Part shown: positions 23,364 through 36,929 of the stretch, one piece after another | Layout of the letters: the number at the start of each line of letters is the position of its first letter | How positions within the stretch are numbered: the stretch's first letter is position 1 | NCBI GenBank assembly: GCA_030549495.1 | Contig: JAUIRK010000965.1 | Span: 124,001-188,000, forward strand | DNA from: Nectonema munidae | Lineage: Eukaryota > Nematomorpha > Nectonematoida > Nectonematidae | Length of the DNA stretch: 64,000 bases | Direction: 5' to 3' | Notes under the pieces: generated by a model | Told to the model about the DNA's origin: nothing | Database searches by the model: none | The model's input: the letters and a program-made list of their open reading frames with translations, nothing else | Position numbers and translations under genes: made by a program

Positions 23364-24993
23364 ATGTTCAAAGAAAAGTGTTTGTGTTTGATTTGTGAAG
23401 CAGTAGTTGCTTTTCCTAAAAGAGGTAATTTGGAAAGACATTTTTCAAAAGTTCATAAAAAATATCAGGAGGATTTTCCAATTAACTCGCTTTATCTCCA
23501 AGAGGAGTTCAATGAACAACAAAATATTTTTGCTAGGCACAAAAATAGTTCAAAATCTGCCCTACTTGCTTTTCAAAATAGCTCAAGTTCTGATTAAGAA
23601 TAATAAATCATTCAATGATGGAGAAATAGTTAAGAAGCTTTTATCGAAGCTGGTGAAGTTCTTTTCCAAAATATGAAAAACAAGTCCGAGATTATGACAA
23701 ATATAAAAATTAGTCACTGTCAAGTAATGAGAGGACCGAAGACATTGGTGATGATATCGACCGAATTTTAAAAAAAAATATTGAAAAGTGTGTAGTGTTC
23801 TCTCTTCAATTGGATGAGTCAACTGAATTCGTTGGTACTGCACAGTTATGCATATTCATCAGGATGGTTTTCGAAGATATGTCAACAAAAGAAGAACTGT
23901 TGACTATCATTCCAATGAAAGAGAGAACACGAGGGCAGGATATTTATGATTCATTCAAGTTTTTTGTTTCATCGACTAACCTTCCACTCCATAAGTTAGT
24001 TTCATTGACTACAAATGGAGCTCCAGCGATGGTGGGTAATAAAAGTAGTTTTATCGCCCTTTGTAAAAATGATGAAAGCTTTCCAAAATTTACTGATTAT
24101 CACTGTATAATTCACAATCAAGTTTTATGCTCAAAAGTTTTAAAATTCAATCATGTAATGGACGTGGCCTTCAAAACAGTCAATTACATAAGATCAAAAA
24201 GTTTATCACCACGACAGTTTAGGGCTTTATTGGAAAAATGTGGCGAAGAAAAAAATGAACTTCTTCTTCATACTGATGTCAGATGGTTGAGTCGTGCTAG
24301 ATTTTTGATTCGCTTCAGAGAGCTTCTGCCGCAAGTTCGTACATTTTTAGAAACCAAGAGTTTTACTGTGACATAACGGAAAAACTCAATGAATTGAATC
24401 TCCAACTTCAAGGAAAAGAAAAAACACTAATGGATATGCTTGGGCATATTAATTCTTTCAATGAAAAGCTGAATATGTTAATCAAACAACTCAAAAGCAC
24501 AGACTTCAAACACTTTTCAATTCTGAAGGATGAAATCAGAAATAAAAAGAACGTTTCTATTGAAAAATATCTCGAAAGTTTATTTTTACTTCAGAAAGAG
24601 TTTAACAAACGATTTACTTCTTTTGAAGAACTCCGAATCATTTTAACTTTTTTATCCAATCCTTTTCATGAAGAAGTTGATATTGAAAATTTGGCCAGCA
24701 ATCTTAAAAACAAGTTTGATTTCAAGAGTCTAGCTGACTTGGAGGACAAACTAACCACTCTTAAATGCGACGTAACTTTGAAAACATTGCTGAAGGAATC
24801 TGATTTCAAAAAGTACATTCAGAAAACTAAATACCCGAGTATTTCGAAAATATGGGCTACTTTTACGGCATTTTTTGGTTCCACATATTTGTATGAATCC
24901 ACTTTTTCTATTATGAATATCATTAAAACTAAAAACAGATCATTTAAATTCCTGCTTGAAAATAGCACTGACAACTTAAAATCCAAATATTGA
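23364..24993 (+). pseudogene. Second hAT transposase fossil, ZBED/GTF2IRD2-like lineage
   Basis: Three pieces in three frames, in the right order. 23364-23597 holds a BED-like finger (CLICEAVVAF then GNLERHFSKVHKKY). 23795-24376 holds the catalytic core (LQLDESTEF, LTTNGAPAMVGNKSSF, YHCIIHNQVLCSKVL, DVRWLSRARFL). 24394-24993 holds the C-terminal region with a dimerisation block (FFGSTYLYESTFSIMNIIKTK). The piece boundaries are frame changes. This layout is typical of the hAT lineage that gave rise to GTF2IRD2- and ZBED-type genes. No terminal repeats or duplication were found, so it is older than the hAT just upstream. Confidence 0.82.
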
Positions 24994-25740
24994 AAAACTT
25001 TTTGAAAAAATGCAAATTCAGGTGTGTTCAAAAAAATATTGATTTTTTGTTTCTTTTCATGTCATAGTTTTAATTTTTCCTGCAATATTATGTCTATTAT
25101 CGTTTTAATAAAATTTTTACGTGTTTAATTCAAAAAAAATTGCCACTACTTTATATATTCGTCGAGTAAATCGCTAAAATTTTTTTGAAAAAAAGTTGAA
25201 CCAAGCAGAAAAAAGGTAGGACATGCCTGTTATATATCATTATCTTGAAGCTAAGTTTAGTGTATGATTAAAACAACATTAAATTTTTTCACCTTTTACA
25301 ATAAAAATAGATTAAATATATTTTTTCATTAAATTTATTTTTTTTAATTTTTAATTTTTGGAAAACAATATCAGATTAAGTATAAAAAAATTTTTATATG
25401 ACTTGTATAAAAAATAAATACATTAATGCGAATTTTTAGTGTTAAAAGCATCAAGAACAAATTATCCACCACATTAAATTTCAACCCTGGGCGCCCATGA
25501 TCTGTTACTACTCAAAAGTTTACCTTAACCACCAACAAAATGATTTTAAAAGCTATGGATATCAATACATGTATAAATTGGCGTATTCATTCAAGGGACA
25601 TCTAGTTCCCTTTCTTAAAATGAAGTAGCGATCTTTTATATTTATTTGCCTTCCAGCTTATGGGGAATAGGTATTTTTGTAAATAGAAATATACTAGAAA
25701 TTGAATGTAATACGAATTACCTTTTAAAAGTCCAACTTCA

Positions 25741-25878
25741 TTAACCCATTTACGGCCAATGTTCCTATTTTGGAATATAAGTAATTTCATCTTCGTCTGC
25801 TTTTTTCAATGACTTTGAATATAAATCGTCTGCGTTTTTTTAGATATCGTCTCCTTTGCTTGGCCTTAAATGGGTTAA
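25741..25878. mobile_element. TTAA-flanked MITE (piggyBac-type), copy 2
   Basis: TTAA at both ends (25741-25744 and 25875-25878), tips CCCATTTACGGCC and GGCCTTAAATGGG, and an interior almost identical to copy 1 over AAGTAATTTCATCTTCGTCT through GATATCGTCT. Same orientation as copy 1. Confidence 0.8.
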
Positions 25879-26059
25879 TATTAACCACCTAGTTATGATG
25901 ATTATTTTTAAACCCCAACCCCCTCCCCCCTAAAATAATTTTCGGAATAAGTCACTGCATGTAGATATACTTTGTGCTATATCTGAATATTAAATATAAA
26001 ATTACTTCATTTTAAAAACTTAGATATTGGGTGTCTTTTATAAGGTTAGAAAAGACTTT

Positions 26060-26195
26060 TTAACTCATTAAGTACCATAGAAATCAGACGATATCTAAAA
26101 ACGCAGACGATTTATATTCAAAGTCATTGAAAAAAGCAGACGAAGATGAAATTACTTATGTTCCCAAATGGGAGCATTACGACTTAATGAGTTAA
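26060..26195. mobile_element. TTAA-flanked MITE (piggyBac-type), copy 3, inverted
   Basis: TTAA at 26060-26063 and 26192-26195, tips CTCATTAAGT and ACTTAATGAG. The interior is the reverse complement of copies 1 and 2 (AGACGAAGATGAAATTACTT). It lies only about 180 bp from copy 2, in opposite orientation. Confidence 0.8.
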
Positions 26196-26650
26196 AAAGA
26201 AAACACAAGAGTAAGGGCTTCTATTGAAATCCAAAACTTAGATATTAAAATAAATAAATTTAAAAGTTCATTGAAGTAACTTAATGGAGTCGAACGCATT
26301 TGAGAGCTTATTGGAGTCAGTGTCGATAAAATTAAGCTGACTCCGATTAATAATGTAGGATTTTTGTTTTTGCTATAATTTCTATTAACTTAAAAAAATT
26401 ATATAATAAATAATAAATTTTTTTATAAAGTTTAGTACAGGTATAACAAGAATTATGACACATTAATTTTAATAAAGTCGGAGTCAATGTTTTTTCTTGC
26501 GAACCGATTACACCATTCTTGTGGCTATATTTATAATTTATTTACATATATATTACTGAAGTAATTCTGAGGATCAATTTAATTAAAAATGTCGCGTTGG
26601 GTAAGTAAGTACAAAGAAGTTGAAACCTGCTGTTAAACTGTTGGAAGCAG

Positions 26651-27473
26651 TGGTGTACCCAGCAAAAAGGACCGATGTTAATTTCCCAGCCCCTTAAAAG
26701 TTCTAAACTTCAAAACGTCCAAAACAATATTACAAGTATATAGGTATGCAAAATGAGAATACAGTCTAGCAAATAATTATTACATTACTATTTAAGTTGA
26801 AAATATTTTTTTCTAATTTTAAAACTCTGCCCCACGTGCAGGAGCCAGATGATTTGTCTACATGGATCCGGAGCCTGAAAGATTAAAATATGCCTCCTAT
26901 GTCTGGTTCCAGGCAACTTAAATACATAGTTGTTTCGGAAGGGTATATAGTCAAAATCTGAACTATTTCTATTTTTCCTATAAAATTATTCAAATTTTCA
27001 TCTCCTAAAGCTTCAAAATGAAATTAGATGAGAATATAAATATTATAAAAATAAAACTTTTACCAGCACAATTCATTATTGTTGCATTAAAAAATCTTAT
27101 CCAGGTTTTTAATTTTTTTTGAATATTTTATCCAGTATTTATATTCAAGATGGTTTTCTCTATTCGGCATATGTTCTCTCTTTTATGAACGTTACGCCTC
27201 GTGTAAAATCATAGGCATATAAAAATATAATAAAATTAAAGTGTAGATCCTCAATTGTAAGCATATAATAAAACAATTATGTAATCTAGTTTTCTAGATA
27301 TTATATATGTAGTATAGCTACAATAATTTTTTATAAATGATTAAAAAAGTTGAAGGAGTTCGAGTTGGAGCTAGAGACAAAAATATTTCTGCTCCGGAGC
27401 TAGAGCCAGACAATTTTTTTCTGCCTCCGAAACCCTGCCTACGTGACATTGTCCCACTCTTAGTACGCCAATG
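26651..27473. mobile_element. Possible hAT-like element with diverged ends
   Basis: CAGTGGTGTACCCAGC at 26651 is partly answered by the reverse complement CATTGGCGTACTAAGAG ending at 27473. The inside is non-coding and contains a GGAGTT/GGAGC-rich repeat at 27352-27430 related to the GGAGTC family. No clear 8-bp duplication, so this pairing is tentative. Confidence 0.3.
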
Positions 27474-28619
27474 AATGAAACTGCTCTTCGCTTTTGAGAT
27501 TTATTGATCTTAGTATAAATAGGAATTTCGTATACCTACCAAAATATATAATTATTTAGAACTATGATTAACTTTTTAAAAAATAAATAATACTTTGCTA
27601 CAGGTATTATTGGATGGACCCGTGTGTTGTATGGTGGATACCCTTACATAACTTTAGTTCTAATAACACTTCAAAAAGATAAAAATAGTAATCGTATCAA
27701 GTATCAAACATTATTAGTTCATAATATAACTTTTTTACTAATGATAATAAATATAGACAAATTGTGATGCTCCCACAGCAATTTTGTTAGGCTACTTTGG
27801 ATAGGTAAAATGATTTCACCCAGGCTCATCTAATAGAACAAATTAGAAAGTAATTATTGCAATTTTATATTGTTGAAGGTATACAATTATTACTTAAAAA
27901 GATGCAACGTGTAATATAGCATTAGCTGGGTTAGTTTGAATAGCACAAAGAAATAAGTTGTCATATGACACACGAGTAACAACATTAATTTTTGCATTTT
28001 CCAAGTTAAATATTTTTTAAAATAATCCCCAGCAGAAAATACTAACCCTTTTAAAAACTTTTTTTAATAGTAACTATAATGAAAAGGCAATAATTTACAA
28101 TATATCAATTATTATGAAAGATTGAGAAAAAAATTAAGCTTTAAATAATAAATAATTATAGAGGTTCCTAAAGTTTTATTCTAGATTGAAAACCCCTTAA
28201 TTGAAGGTAAAAACAATAAAACGAGATATTTAAATATAATAATAATAAATTTAAACTATTGACATTTTACTAGATCAGAAGAAAAATGTAATAAAATTTA
28301 AAAAATTTTAACAAATTTTTAATTTATTATTGGTGTTGGTTGGTTGGTTGGAGATATCAACGCACTTTCAGCCACAAGGCTATATGCTCGCAGTATGCTT
28401 AAGATGGTTAATCACAGATTTTGTGAATTTAAAAAAAATAAACATAAATCTCTCATTTTCTCAAATATGGTTATTTTTATCTAAAATCTAAAAATTCTTA
28501 AAAAAAATTAAAAAAAAATGATTTTCTAATAAAATAGAATACACTTATTAATAACAGCAACCTTTTTGGTATATATGAGTCACGTAATGCACAAAAATAT
28601 AAACTTGGTAAGAGTAATG

Positions 28620-30970
28620 CTTATCCAGACAACTAAGTTTAGTCATCTAGCATTCGATCAAACTCTTCTTCAAGGCATATATTGTCTCAATTCCAATGAA
28701 AACACTTGGCAAAAAATTTCATCTGTTCACTACAAGAGTTGAGAAGAATAATTACTTCCGCATCTTTAAAAGCCTTCTTTTCTTAACATTTAAACAGGGC
28801 CATGGCGGTTCGGCCTTTTGTCTAGGACAAATTATTGTCTGAATTCAATGCTCCTTTAAAAATCGATATGTTAGAATTAGTGAACATTTTCAACCTTCTT
28901 AGTCGATTTCATATTGGAGATCTTAAATTCCTTGAACTATTCTAGTGCCACAACTTAAAATATTTTCTAGATTTGATACATCATATCTTGTATATGACAT
29001 CCTGGCAGACATACTATATTCCAAATGAAATAAAATGTATGAATTAAAAGTCTAAAATTGCTCTGTGTTAAGTTTGCAAACGTGCATTTTAGCAACATGA
29101 AACTTTGTTCTACGGAAGCTGCAGCACAATAACTTTGAATTTCAAATTCGCTTGCAATATAATGCCAATATCTTTCATATATTTGAATGTTGTTCCATTT
29201 AAACTATATGCAAAAATTATTTGTTTCTTACCTAAGCTCAATACGGCACATATATCTGGATTTATAAGCACGGTGTTATCCTACGATCATGCTTGGATTT
29301 TGTTAAGACTAAAATGTAGATCATCACTGTTGTTGCAATTCCAAACCCCTCTACATTTTGACATCACCAGCATATAATGAAATTCCAGTTTGTATTTCGC
29401 CAAGAAGATTTTTATGTAAACAGTAAAAAATAAATGAGCTAGTACGAAATTATGAGGAACGCTAAACCGAACCTTCGTCCATTTCGCTTCTCATTAGCTT
29501 CTCGGCCAGTGATATAATGATTGCACCACTTTAGGGTTTTGCCCCCAATTTCCATATGCTCTCAGTTTTTCTATCAGGAGACCATGATGCACTCTTCTTA
29601 AGCCTTTGAAAACTCAATAAAGCAGACATCAATCTGCTGGCCATCCTCAATTCTAGACCCCAATCTTCCATCGCTTGAAGCAAGTTACTGACACAAGATT
29701 TTCCCGACATAAACCTATATTGTCTTTCATCGAGCATTGAATGTTTCATAAAGTGTCCACGCATACGCTTCTTAATAATCCGCTTAATTATTTTGAATAG
29801 TGATTATTCACTTATAAGCAGTTCTTTTATGTATCGCGGTTATATCATCCTGCCTCCACCCACTCGACACTTTGACTTCATCTATTGACTTTGTAAGCGC
29901 CGATTTATTGGATATAAGTTGTCTAGCTGAACGAAAAAAACTGCGGTTATTTTATTGCATAACTAGTCTTAAAGCTGCAGTTAATTTCGTTATATCCAGG
30001 TTAAAAAACAAATTTTCAATCTGTTGTACTTCAAATGTAATATTGTTTAGATTAAAGTCTTGCTTAATCTTTAACAGTTGAAAATTAGCTTATTTTGATT
30101 TTCTTATACTTTTTTATATTGTTCATATAAACTTAGGCGAGGTGTTTACAGCATTCATTTAAATTTCAACAAGAAATTCATCAATTAAGGTAGGAATACG
30201 TGTTGCATTTCTACAGCGCCTTCTAACATAGCTATATATACTAATGACAAAGTAACATTGATCTTTTCCCCCACATCTCATGGTTTGAAGTATTTCGGGA
30301 AATTACATAAGTTTTATAGCTGTTAGCATCACCAGTTTTGCGGAGGATATTACATAGTCTCCTCTTCTGATTCAAAAGAATTTTTTATTCTCAATCAATC
30401 CAGACAGGCCCACGATTCTTTAAGTTTCTTTTTGTTTCAGGTTCATACTTAAGTCACAGACATAGTTTCTTTGATAAGCCTGGCATCAAAATGCTCAATA
30501 GCATTTCTGCTCAGGCCCTCTTCCTAGTCAATAGTTGAAGCGTTAAAGTTTCCTAAGAGCAAGACATGTCGTTGGAATACCACAGAATTCTTTGCAAAAT
30601 GTCTTAATCCTCTCTTTTGTAGGCGTTCTATACATGCCCACAACTTGCAAATTACCATTTTGGACTTCCTTTCGATACAAAGAAGGACATTATTTCTTGT
30701 TTTATCATCATCAACACTTCTTTTCTTTTCTATGATTCTCCGGATCACAATGTAAAATTTCAAATCCGTCTAACTAACACAATCTCATCGTCATTTACAT
30801 TAGGATATGACCATGATTTAGTGATGGCTATGATATCCGCCCACATACTTCTGAGGAGTTGTTCTAACTCATCCCTTTTGCCTAATATTCGTTTAGCATT
30901 TGTGTAGACCATCTGTATTAGGGTGGTTAGAGTGTTACACCAACGACAGTCCGTGGAGGTCTTCATGTTG
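28620..30970 (-). mobile_element. LINE fossil with endonuclease and reverse transcriptase pieces
   Basis: Read leftward from 30970: VYTNAKRILGKRDELEQLL and DIIAITKSWSYPNVNDDE (endonuclease start), NVLLCIERKSKM, LLGNFNASTID (endonuclease catalytic block), then at 29764-29531 LDERQYRFMSGKSCVSNLL (reverse transcriptase), and at about 29400-29110 a YAGDVK remnant of the YADD box followed by INPDICAVLSLGKKQ. Frames change repeatedly and there are many stops, so it is old. A likely C-terminal remnant continues to about 28620. The clade is uncertain, CR1/L2/Rex-like by feel. Confidence 0.75.
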
Positions 30971-31738
30971 CTTTGTTCTAAATAAAAAGTTAGACCTACG
31001 AATTTAATCCATATATGCTATTCGATGACTAAATTTACTCGATGGCAAAGAGGAATTAAATGGCTATAATAACTTATTACAAAAAATTCTCTTTTTTGAA
31101 AAAATATTTTCTTTGACCTATTTTTTTTACCAGTTTTATAATGGATGAAAATCAAAGTATTTTACAATTTAAAAAATATAATTAGATTATACATTAATAG
31201 TTTCTTTTTTTATTTGAATTTAAATGTTTCAAGAATAGAAGTTAAAATATATAAAAAAGCAAGTTGAAATTTTTTTACATAATTGTTGGATTAAAAAGTA
31301 AATTCATAGAAACGGAGATTTCGATGCTAATTCAAAATAAATGGAGAGTTTTTTACTTTTTTATATTGAAAACATATTGATAAGTAAAGAAGGTATCAAT
31401 TACTAAATAATTTATATAAAAAAGACCGTAGGTCATATTTAAGATATTCGCAGATACATTTATCAAATAAAGATTAACTTTTGTCAGTATGTATTTGTAT
31501 ATGTTGTGTGGTTTGTTTGTGTAAAATATAAAATCACAATATATCAAAAAATGTAAACAAAGTGGTGCTGGCAAGCAATCATAAAGTTATTAGAAAATAT
31601 AGTAAAAAACTTTACTGATGAATACACAAATATTTAATCAGGATATGATAGTTCGCCTCCTCATGGCTTATTCAGACATGTAGAAAGAGAGAATCTATAT
31701 AAGTATGAAATATAATATTGTGGTATACATATATATAT
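30971..31738. other. AT-rich spacer
   Basis: No gene, repeat end or splice-bounded exon recognised. Confidence 0.4.
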
Positions 31739-32070
31739 TATTAACAAATTAACCTATACCAGAAGCAAATGATAGAAGAGTGTTTGGAGCGATTGCCGGA
31801 TTAACATAGTAGCAGATTTTTCAGCTGCTACAGGCCTTGTGCTTAGTTAAAGAATCTTTTTTGTAGAATCTAGATAAATTTTATTAAAAAAATTTTTACT
31901 TCTTGACTGTCATTTGTAATTTAATCGATCTGCTACAGGCCCCGCACTTGGTAGATCCGGAACTGGTTTGAAGAGTATAATTAGAGGAATGAAGTGACTA
32001 ACAAATTATCTATGCAAGAGGTAACAGATAGAAGAGTGTGTAGAGAGTATAATTAGAAGAATGAAGGGAA
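31739..32070. repeat. Local duplication split by a MITE
   Basis: ATGATAGAAGAGTGTTTGGAG (ending 31789) resembles AGATAGAAGAGTGTGTAGAG near 32030, and AGAGTATAATTAGAGGAATGAA near 31975 resembles the same words near 32045. Two diverged tandem units of roughly 70 bp seem to be present, one interrupted by the element at 31790-31965. Confidence 0.45.
31782..31973. mobile_element. Small hAT-type MITE
   Basis: The element 31790-31965 begins CGATTGCCGGAT and ends with the complement CAGTTCCGGAT. Subterminal TAGCAGA words repeat in inverted orientation. Flanks GTTTGGAG and GTTTGAAG form an 8-bp duplication with one mismatch. It is 176 bp long with no coding capacity. Confidence 0.7.
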
Positions 32071-32198
32071 AGTTTCAGTCAAAAATTATATATAAGTGGA
32101 GTCGGAAAATCTTTTTGAAACTACACAATCCTCCCCAAGCTATATGGTTTATTAATAATAATTAACTATTAATTTATTACTAGTTAATCCACAGATTC

Positions 32199-32250
32199 TT
32201 AACCGGTTGGGCGCGCCCCCCTAGAGGGCCATTGGGACATAATTGGTTAA
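32199..32250. mobile_element. 52-bp TTAA-bounded micro-element
   Basis: TTAACCGGTT on the left and AATTGGTTAA on the right enclose an unusually GC-rich core with a GGGCGCGCCC palindrome. The TTAA ends suggest a minimal piggyBac-type derivative, but the short length leaves chance possible. Confidence 0.4.
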
Positions 32251-32904
32251 AGATTAATCAACTAATGTTTAAAAAGGGGGAAACTATCATTTTATTTAGA
32301 CTTATGGAAATATGTATTCTATGCACCATATGATTTTATCCAAAGAAATTTAAAAAATTTGATAGAAATCTTTTTGAATCATAACTACTGTAATTAAAGC
32401 ATATTTTTAAATATGTTTCGACTCTGCAACTTTAAAATTGGTTGGTTTCGACCCACTCTACTGAATCATCATCATTCCCTTTTATTCGCTTTGATTAGTT
32501 CCAGTATGCTGGAGTAAGCCGGGTCATCACCAAGAAAGACAAATAATAAATACAGTTAAGCAAGCCTATACGTCTCCAGAGAAACCTGTCCCTGCTCTCA
32601 TCAATCTCTAATTCTGATCTAAATATACACTTATATGCTAAAAATTAGCAATGGAAGAGAGGCAGAATGTGAAATTAGGAAGAAAGAGAAAGGCCTCACT
32701 ATTCAAATGTCTATATTATTAATCAAAACAAAATACGCATAAATTAAGTCAATTCACCAAATGTTTCTCATGGCCGTAGCGACAAGGACCGCACATCCTA
32801 CCCTCCTGCAAGTTTTTGCAAAATTACAAGTAACGAAGGTATACGTGTTTGTCAATGGTTTGACAGCAGTTCTGTTTTAGCCCCGGTGAAAATATTATCT
32901 ATTT

Positions 32905-33047
32905 TAGCCCGTGGTGACGTAGCCAGAAATTTTACTCAGTGGGGCCAAACAATTTTGAAGGGGCGCAGACATAAAAATATACAAATTAAGTCTCAGGAGG
33001 GGGGCGTTGTTTTACGAGGAGCCCTTGTGGCCCGCTCTGGCTACGCC
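32905..33047. mobile_element. MITE with GTAGCCAGA ends
   Basis: GTGACGTAGCCAGAAATTT at the left is matched by the complement of GCTCTGGCTACGCCTCTG at the right. The interior has GTGGGGCC and GGCCCGC words mirroring each other, and a GGGGGGC run. hAT-like tip (CAGAGGCGTAGCC). No clear target duplication. Confidence 0.6.
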
Positions 33048-33049
33048 TC

Positions 33050-36000
33050 TGTTTCTTTCTAAGAATAACTACCAGGTATTCAGCTCAAGAGAGGAAAAAT
33101 TATTATCTCTCTGTGACTTGATTGAAAAATAACTTTTATTTTTATCTCCTGCTATTTGAAAATTTCTTAACCGACTCCCTCTGCGAGTAGAATTCCTGAC
33201 TATCCCCCTGGTTATTTATCATAAACTTTGTTTAAATTTTTATAACTTCTAAACATTTACCTCTTACTACATCATTGAATTTATTTTTTAATGTACCTGA
33301 AATCATGAAAGTTTCAAAAAAAAGTTAAATACATCAAATAAAATCGTTATTTTGTAACATGAATTGAAAGTCCTTATTTAAAATGATCTGGGGATTATGT
33401 AAAAATAAGGAAATGTTCTTTTTAGTACAATTTTTCAAGCAAAAGTTTCAAAAAATAGCAGATCTGCTTATTTTTTTAGCAAAACCAGAAGCATACCATT
33501 ATCAGCAATAATAATAAATTATTGAAAGACAAACCACATAAAGGAAACATTGGAAAAGAGAAAGAGTATACGATAAAATCTAATAAAATTAAAAAGCAAG
33601 TGTCTATACGCTATCTACGCTATATTGTGATCATACGATATAAATTATAGGAAGTAAAGAAAGCTTGTGTTGCAAGGAATGCAGATAGTATTGTTCATTA
33701 CTTCCTAGTCACGATCAGAGATTCATATGTGATAAGCCATTTGTATGATTAATCAATCAAAAATTATGATTTATTTTTATACAAAGAAGTATATGATACT
33801 TAAATGAAGGTATATCTATCATAATTCAAAAATACGCGAAAGAAAAAGTTATACTAAAAAATTTATAGCTGAAGTATGCAAATGGTTTTATTCCAAAATT
33901 ATAAGAGATGCTTGAAAGCTGAAAAGACGATCGCATTTTTTTATTTACAAGTTTCCACATACAGTATCGATTGCTATATTTATAAGAAAATAGAAATTTC
34001 CAATTTTAATTGAAATCTTTCATATTAAAAGTTTTTTTGAGAGAAAATTTAGATGTATTACATATGATGTGCTGGTCACAAACGGTATATCAAAATCAAA
34101 TTTTTAATTATTTATAGTACGAATATAAATAATATATTTGCTATATCTATGTCAGGCTCAAATTATTAGAATGGAGGGAGGGGGGAGATTTTCGCCAAGT
34201 TTCCTCTCCAATGTGCATCCCTGTGTCTGTCATTATTCACAACAAATTCATAAGCTATATAATAAAGTTATAGCCACTTTTATATTATGCGAATTTCTGA
34301 ATTATACATCCTAAATGTAAATTTTTTTTTTTTTAGAAAAGTTGGAAGACTTAGCCAGTTGCAAGCTAATCATGAAGAGTTGTAATTTAATCTTTCAATT
34401 CGTATTTTGTTTCATTTGTTTTTGACAGTTCTTGTGAATACTTTCACAACATGGGCGTAGTGAGGACGTGAGCAATTTTCTTAGTATCGAAACTTTTTCA
34501 AAGAGTGTAGATTATGTTTACGTTTATCATTTACTGTATAAAGACGAAAATTATTGTAATGTTTTTATTTATAAAATTATCCAAAAAATTCTCACTTGAT
34601 TCAATATTGCGCGACCTATTCAAAAATTTTCTTCGATAAACACTCTAAAATAAATACGTTTAAATATTTCACTTGGAAACTTGTAATTAATAGTCGGAAA
34701 ATGTTTATTTTATAACAAAATAAATGTTCATTTAATTTTTATATATAATGTCCATTTGAACTGAACAAGACGATAAATATGCAGTAGAGCCTGTTTTAGA
34801 AAAGTGACCGTTCTATTCGGGTTATATTCTTTTGCGGTTATACTGAATTGGTATGCGGTAAATTTTTATTCGCAGATTTTTGAGCCGATTAGGTAGAGTA
34901 AAATGACACTTTCATTTTGTTCAAATATTTCTGTAGATTTTAAATATGGTATTACTTTGAGAAAAACGTATTCTTTGTCTCCATTTTGCTTTTAAAACAA
35001 CAGCACACATTCGTCTTAATCTAAGACATCGGTTGTCAACCCCCGGATCGCGAGTGTATTCCCAAAAGTCCCTTTCAATGGTGAAATAGGATACGCTACA
35101 TTTCAAAATGACGTACGTTTTTAACTCGCAAATAGCCAAAATTCTACTTCTGCGCAAATTTCTTGATTTACAGTATACTATAGGACATAATTTATACGTG
35201 AATTATCTCCGAAAATTTATTTCTACATTTATTTTAAGCAAAAATGTTTCAACTTACTTTTGAATGAGGAAACAAAAGAAAGAGACAGATATAATTAGTA
35301 ATGTTTGTTGTTCTCAAAAACGCGTCTTATTTTTGTATTCAACTTCTGTCCAACTTTTAAATGCATTTTTATTTAGGCTCGTGTCTTGATTTGTCTTTAA
35401 ACACAAAAGCGCTGTCCTGTTTTTTATACCACAAAGTGCAACATGCCGCGATATTTGAAGATATGGATAAATTTGTAAGTAGTATTTTCTATATGCGCGT
35501 TTCTTTCTTAAACGAACGCTATTTATTGAAATGACACGCAAGAATAAACATAATTGAATATATAATAGTTTGTGGCATGGCTGCGGAGTCGCAGGTATTT
35601 AAGAACTTGCTGAAGTCGAAAAAAGTATGCCGGACTCCACGGAATCAACCAATTTTTTAGTGAAACACTACTGCTTCTTTGCATGATAAATGTGTACTTA
35701 AATCGAATGTCATATTCTTATTCTCACTTTTGAATGGATTTTTTATATCAATAAATGAAAATAGTTAAAAAGTGTATTTCCAGTCCACACAACGTAAAGT
35801 GTAGCATGGTTCTCATAGGGCATGATTAAAATTAAAGCTATAATGCAAGCCAACTTTTATTAGAAATCAAGTCAGAATAGCAAAATTAGCAGGATTTGGA
35901 GTCGATATTTTTTCTTTGTATCTTGGTTTATTGGCATTCAACAATTCATCTTGTAGATAAAATTTTATATAATAATTAATTCTGGAGAATGAAGTGCACT

Positions 36001-36244
36001 ACAGAACTCACTTTTTTTAATAAAAAGAGAAATAGCAGAGGTGTCTTTTAGTTAATTATTATTATTGAAATATATATTACTGATATCATGACTGATTAAA
36101 TGTTTAGTTTATTATTGTAAGTAAGTAATTTATTAAGTAAAAAAGAAAGTATAAAAAACTTTGATAACAATAGATAGAGTTGAAAACTTAAACATATCAT
36201 ATATGTCCATTTATACACATATGTATATATATGTTCACATATAC
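33050..36244. other. AT-rich spacer, few features
   Basis: A GGTTGTCAACCCCCGGATCGCG stretch near 35030 resembles a single hAT end, with no partner found. Two other short minus frames (34921-35157, 35314-35541) match nothing. Upstream CCNQ exons could lie here but were not found. Confidence 0.35.
35571..35650. repeat. GGAGTC-type dispersed repeat, copy 3
   Basis: GGCTGCGGAGTCGCAGG on the left and GCCGGACTCCACGG on the right give an imperfect inverted pair around an AT-rich middle. Confidence 0.5.
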
Positions 36245-36917
36245 AGTGTTTCTCAAACTTTTTCAACTCAACGCCCTATTAGACATTTTTTCAAAGAAAC
36301 ACCTCCTTACTTATAAAGTATCATTTCTTTCACTATAAAGCAAATGCATAAAAAATTAATAATAATTTTTATAATGGAAAATATAGTATTATTTACGCAA
36401 CACCATCACCGTTTTTCTATGTGGCCATTATATTTCATGTTTATCTTCCAAACTTTTAAGGAAAGATTTAAAAAAAATATATGATGGCGTTTAAGTATTA
36501 TAAGAAGCATATTTGAAATTTAAAATTTTCATATAAATTATCCAAAATGTGTCTACGTTTCAAATAAGAAATTTTTTCAGTCATTATACTGCTTATTTGT
36601 AAATTTTTACAACCCCCCTAAGAATTCCAAAACACCCATTGGAGGTAATGGCTCCCTCTTTTGGAAGTACTGTTCAAGTGTATATTGCCATGTTTCATTT
36701 GAGAACGTTATGCTTAAAATTGGTATAGTTCGTATCGGGCCCGTATTTTGGGAAGGGGACATGATTTGTTTATAGTTGAAAATGTAGAGTAAAATTTCCA
36801 AACCGTAACATTAGAGTCAATAAATTTGTCTAGGCCAACAATATTTTCTTGATCTAATCATAGCTCTATATGGGCTTAAGAGGCGACGATCAAATCAACT
36901 CCTTAGTTGCGAAACAC
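36245..36917. mobile_element. hAT-like element, non-autonomous
   Basis: The left end CAGTGTTTCTCAAACTTT is a familiar hAT tip. The right end, as complement, reads GAGTGTTTCGCAACTAAGG. The length is 673 bp and there is no transposase motif. A 64-codon minus frame inside matches nothing. The target duplication is not clear. Confidence 0.5.
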
Positions 36918-36929
36918 TCTTTTAGCAAG

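Noticed and set aside
29872-30081. Plus frame within the LINE fossil
   Set aside because: Antisense to recognised LINE coding sequence; no motif of its own.
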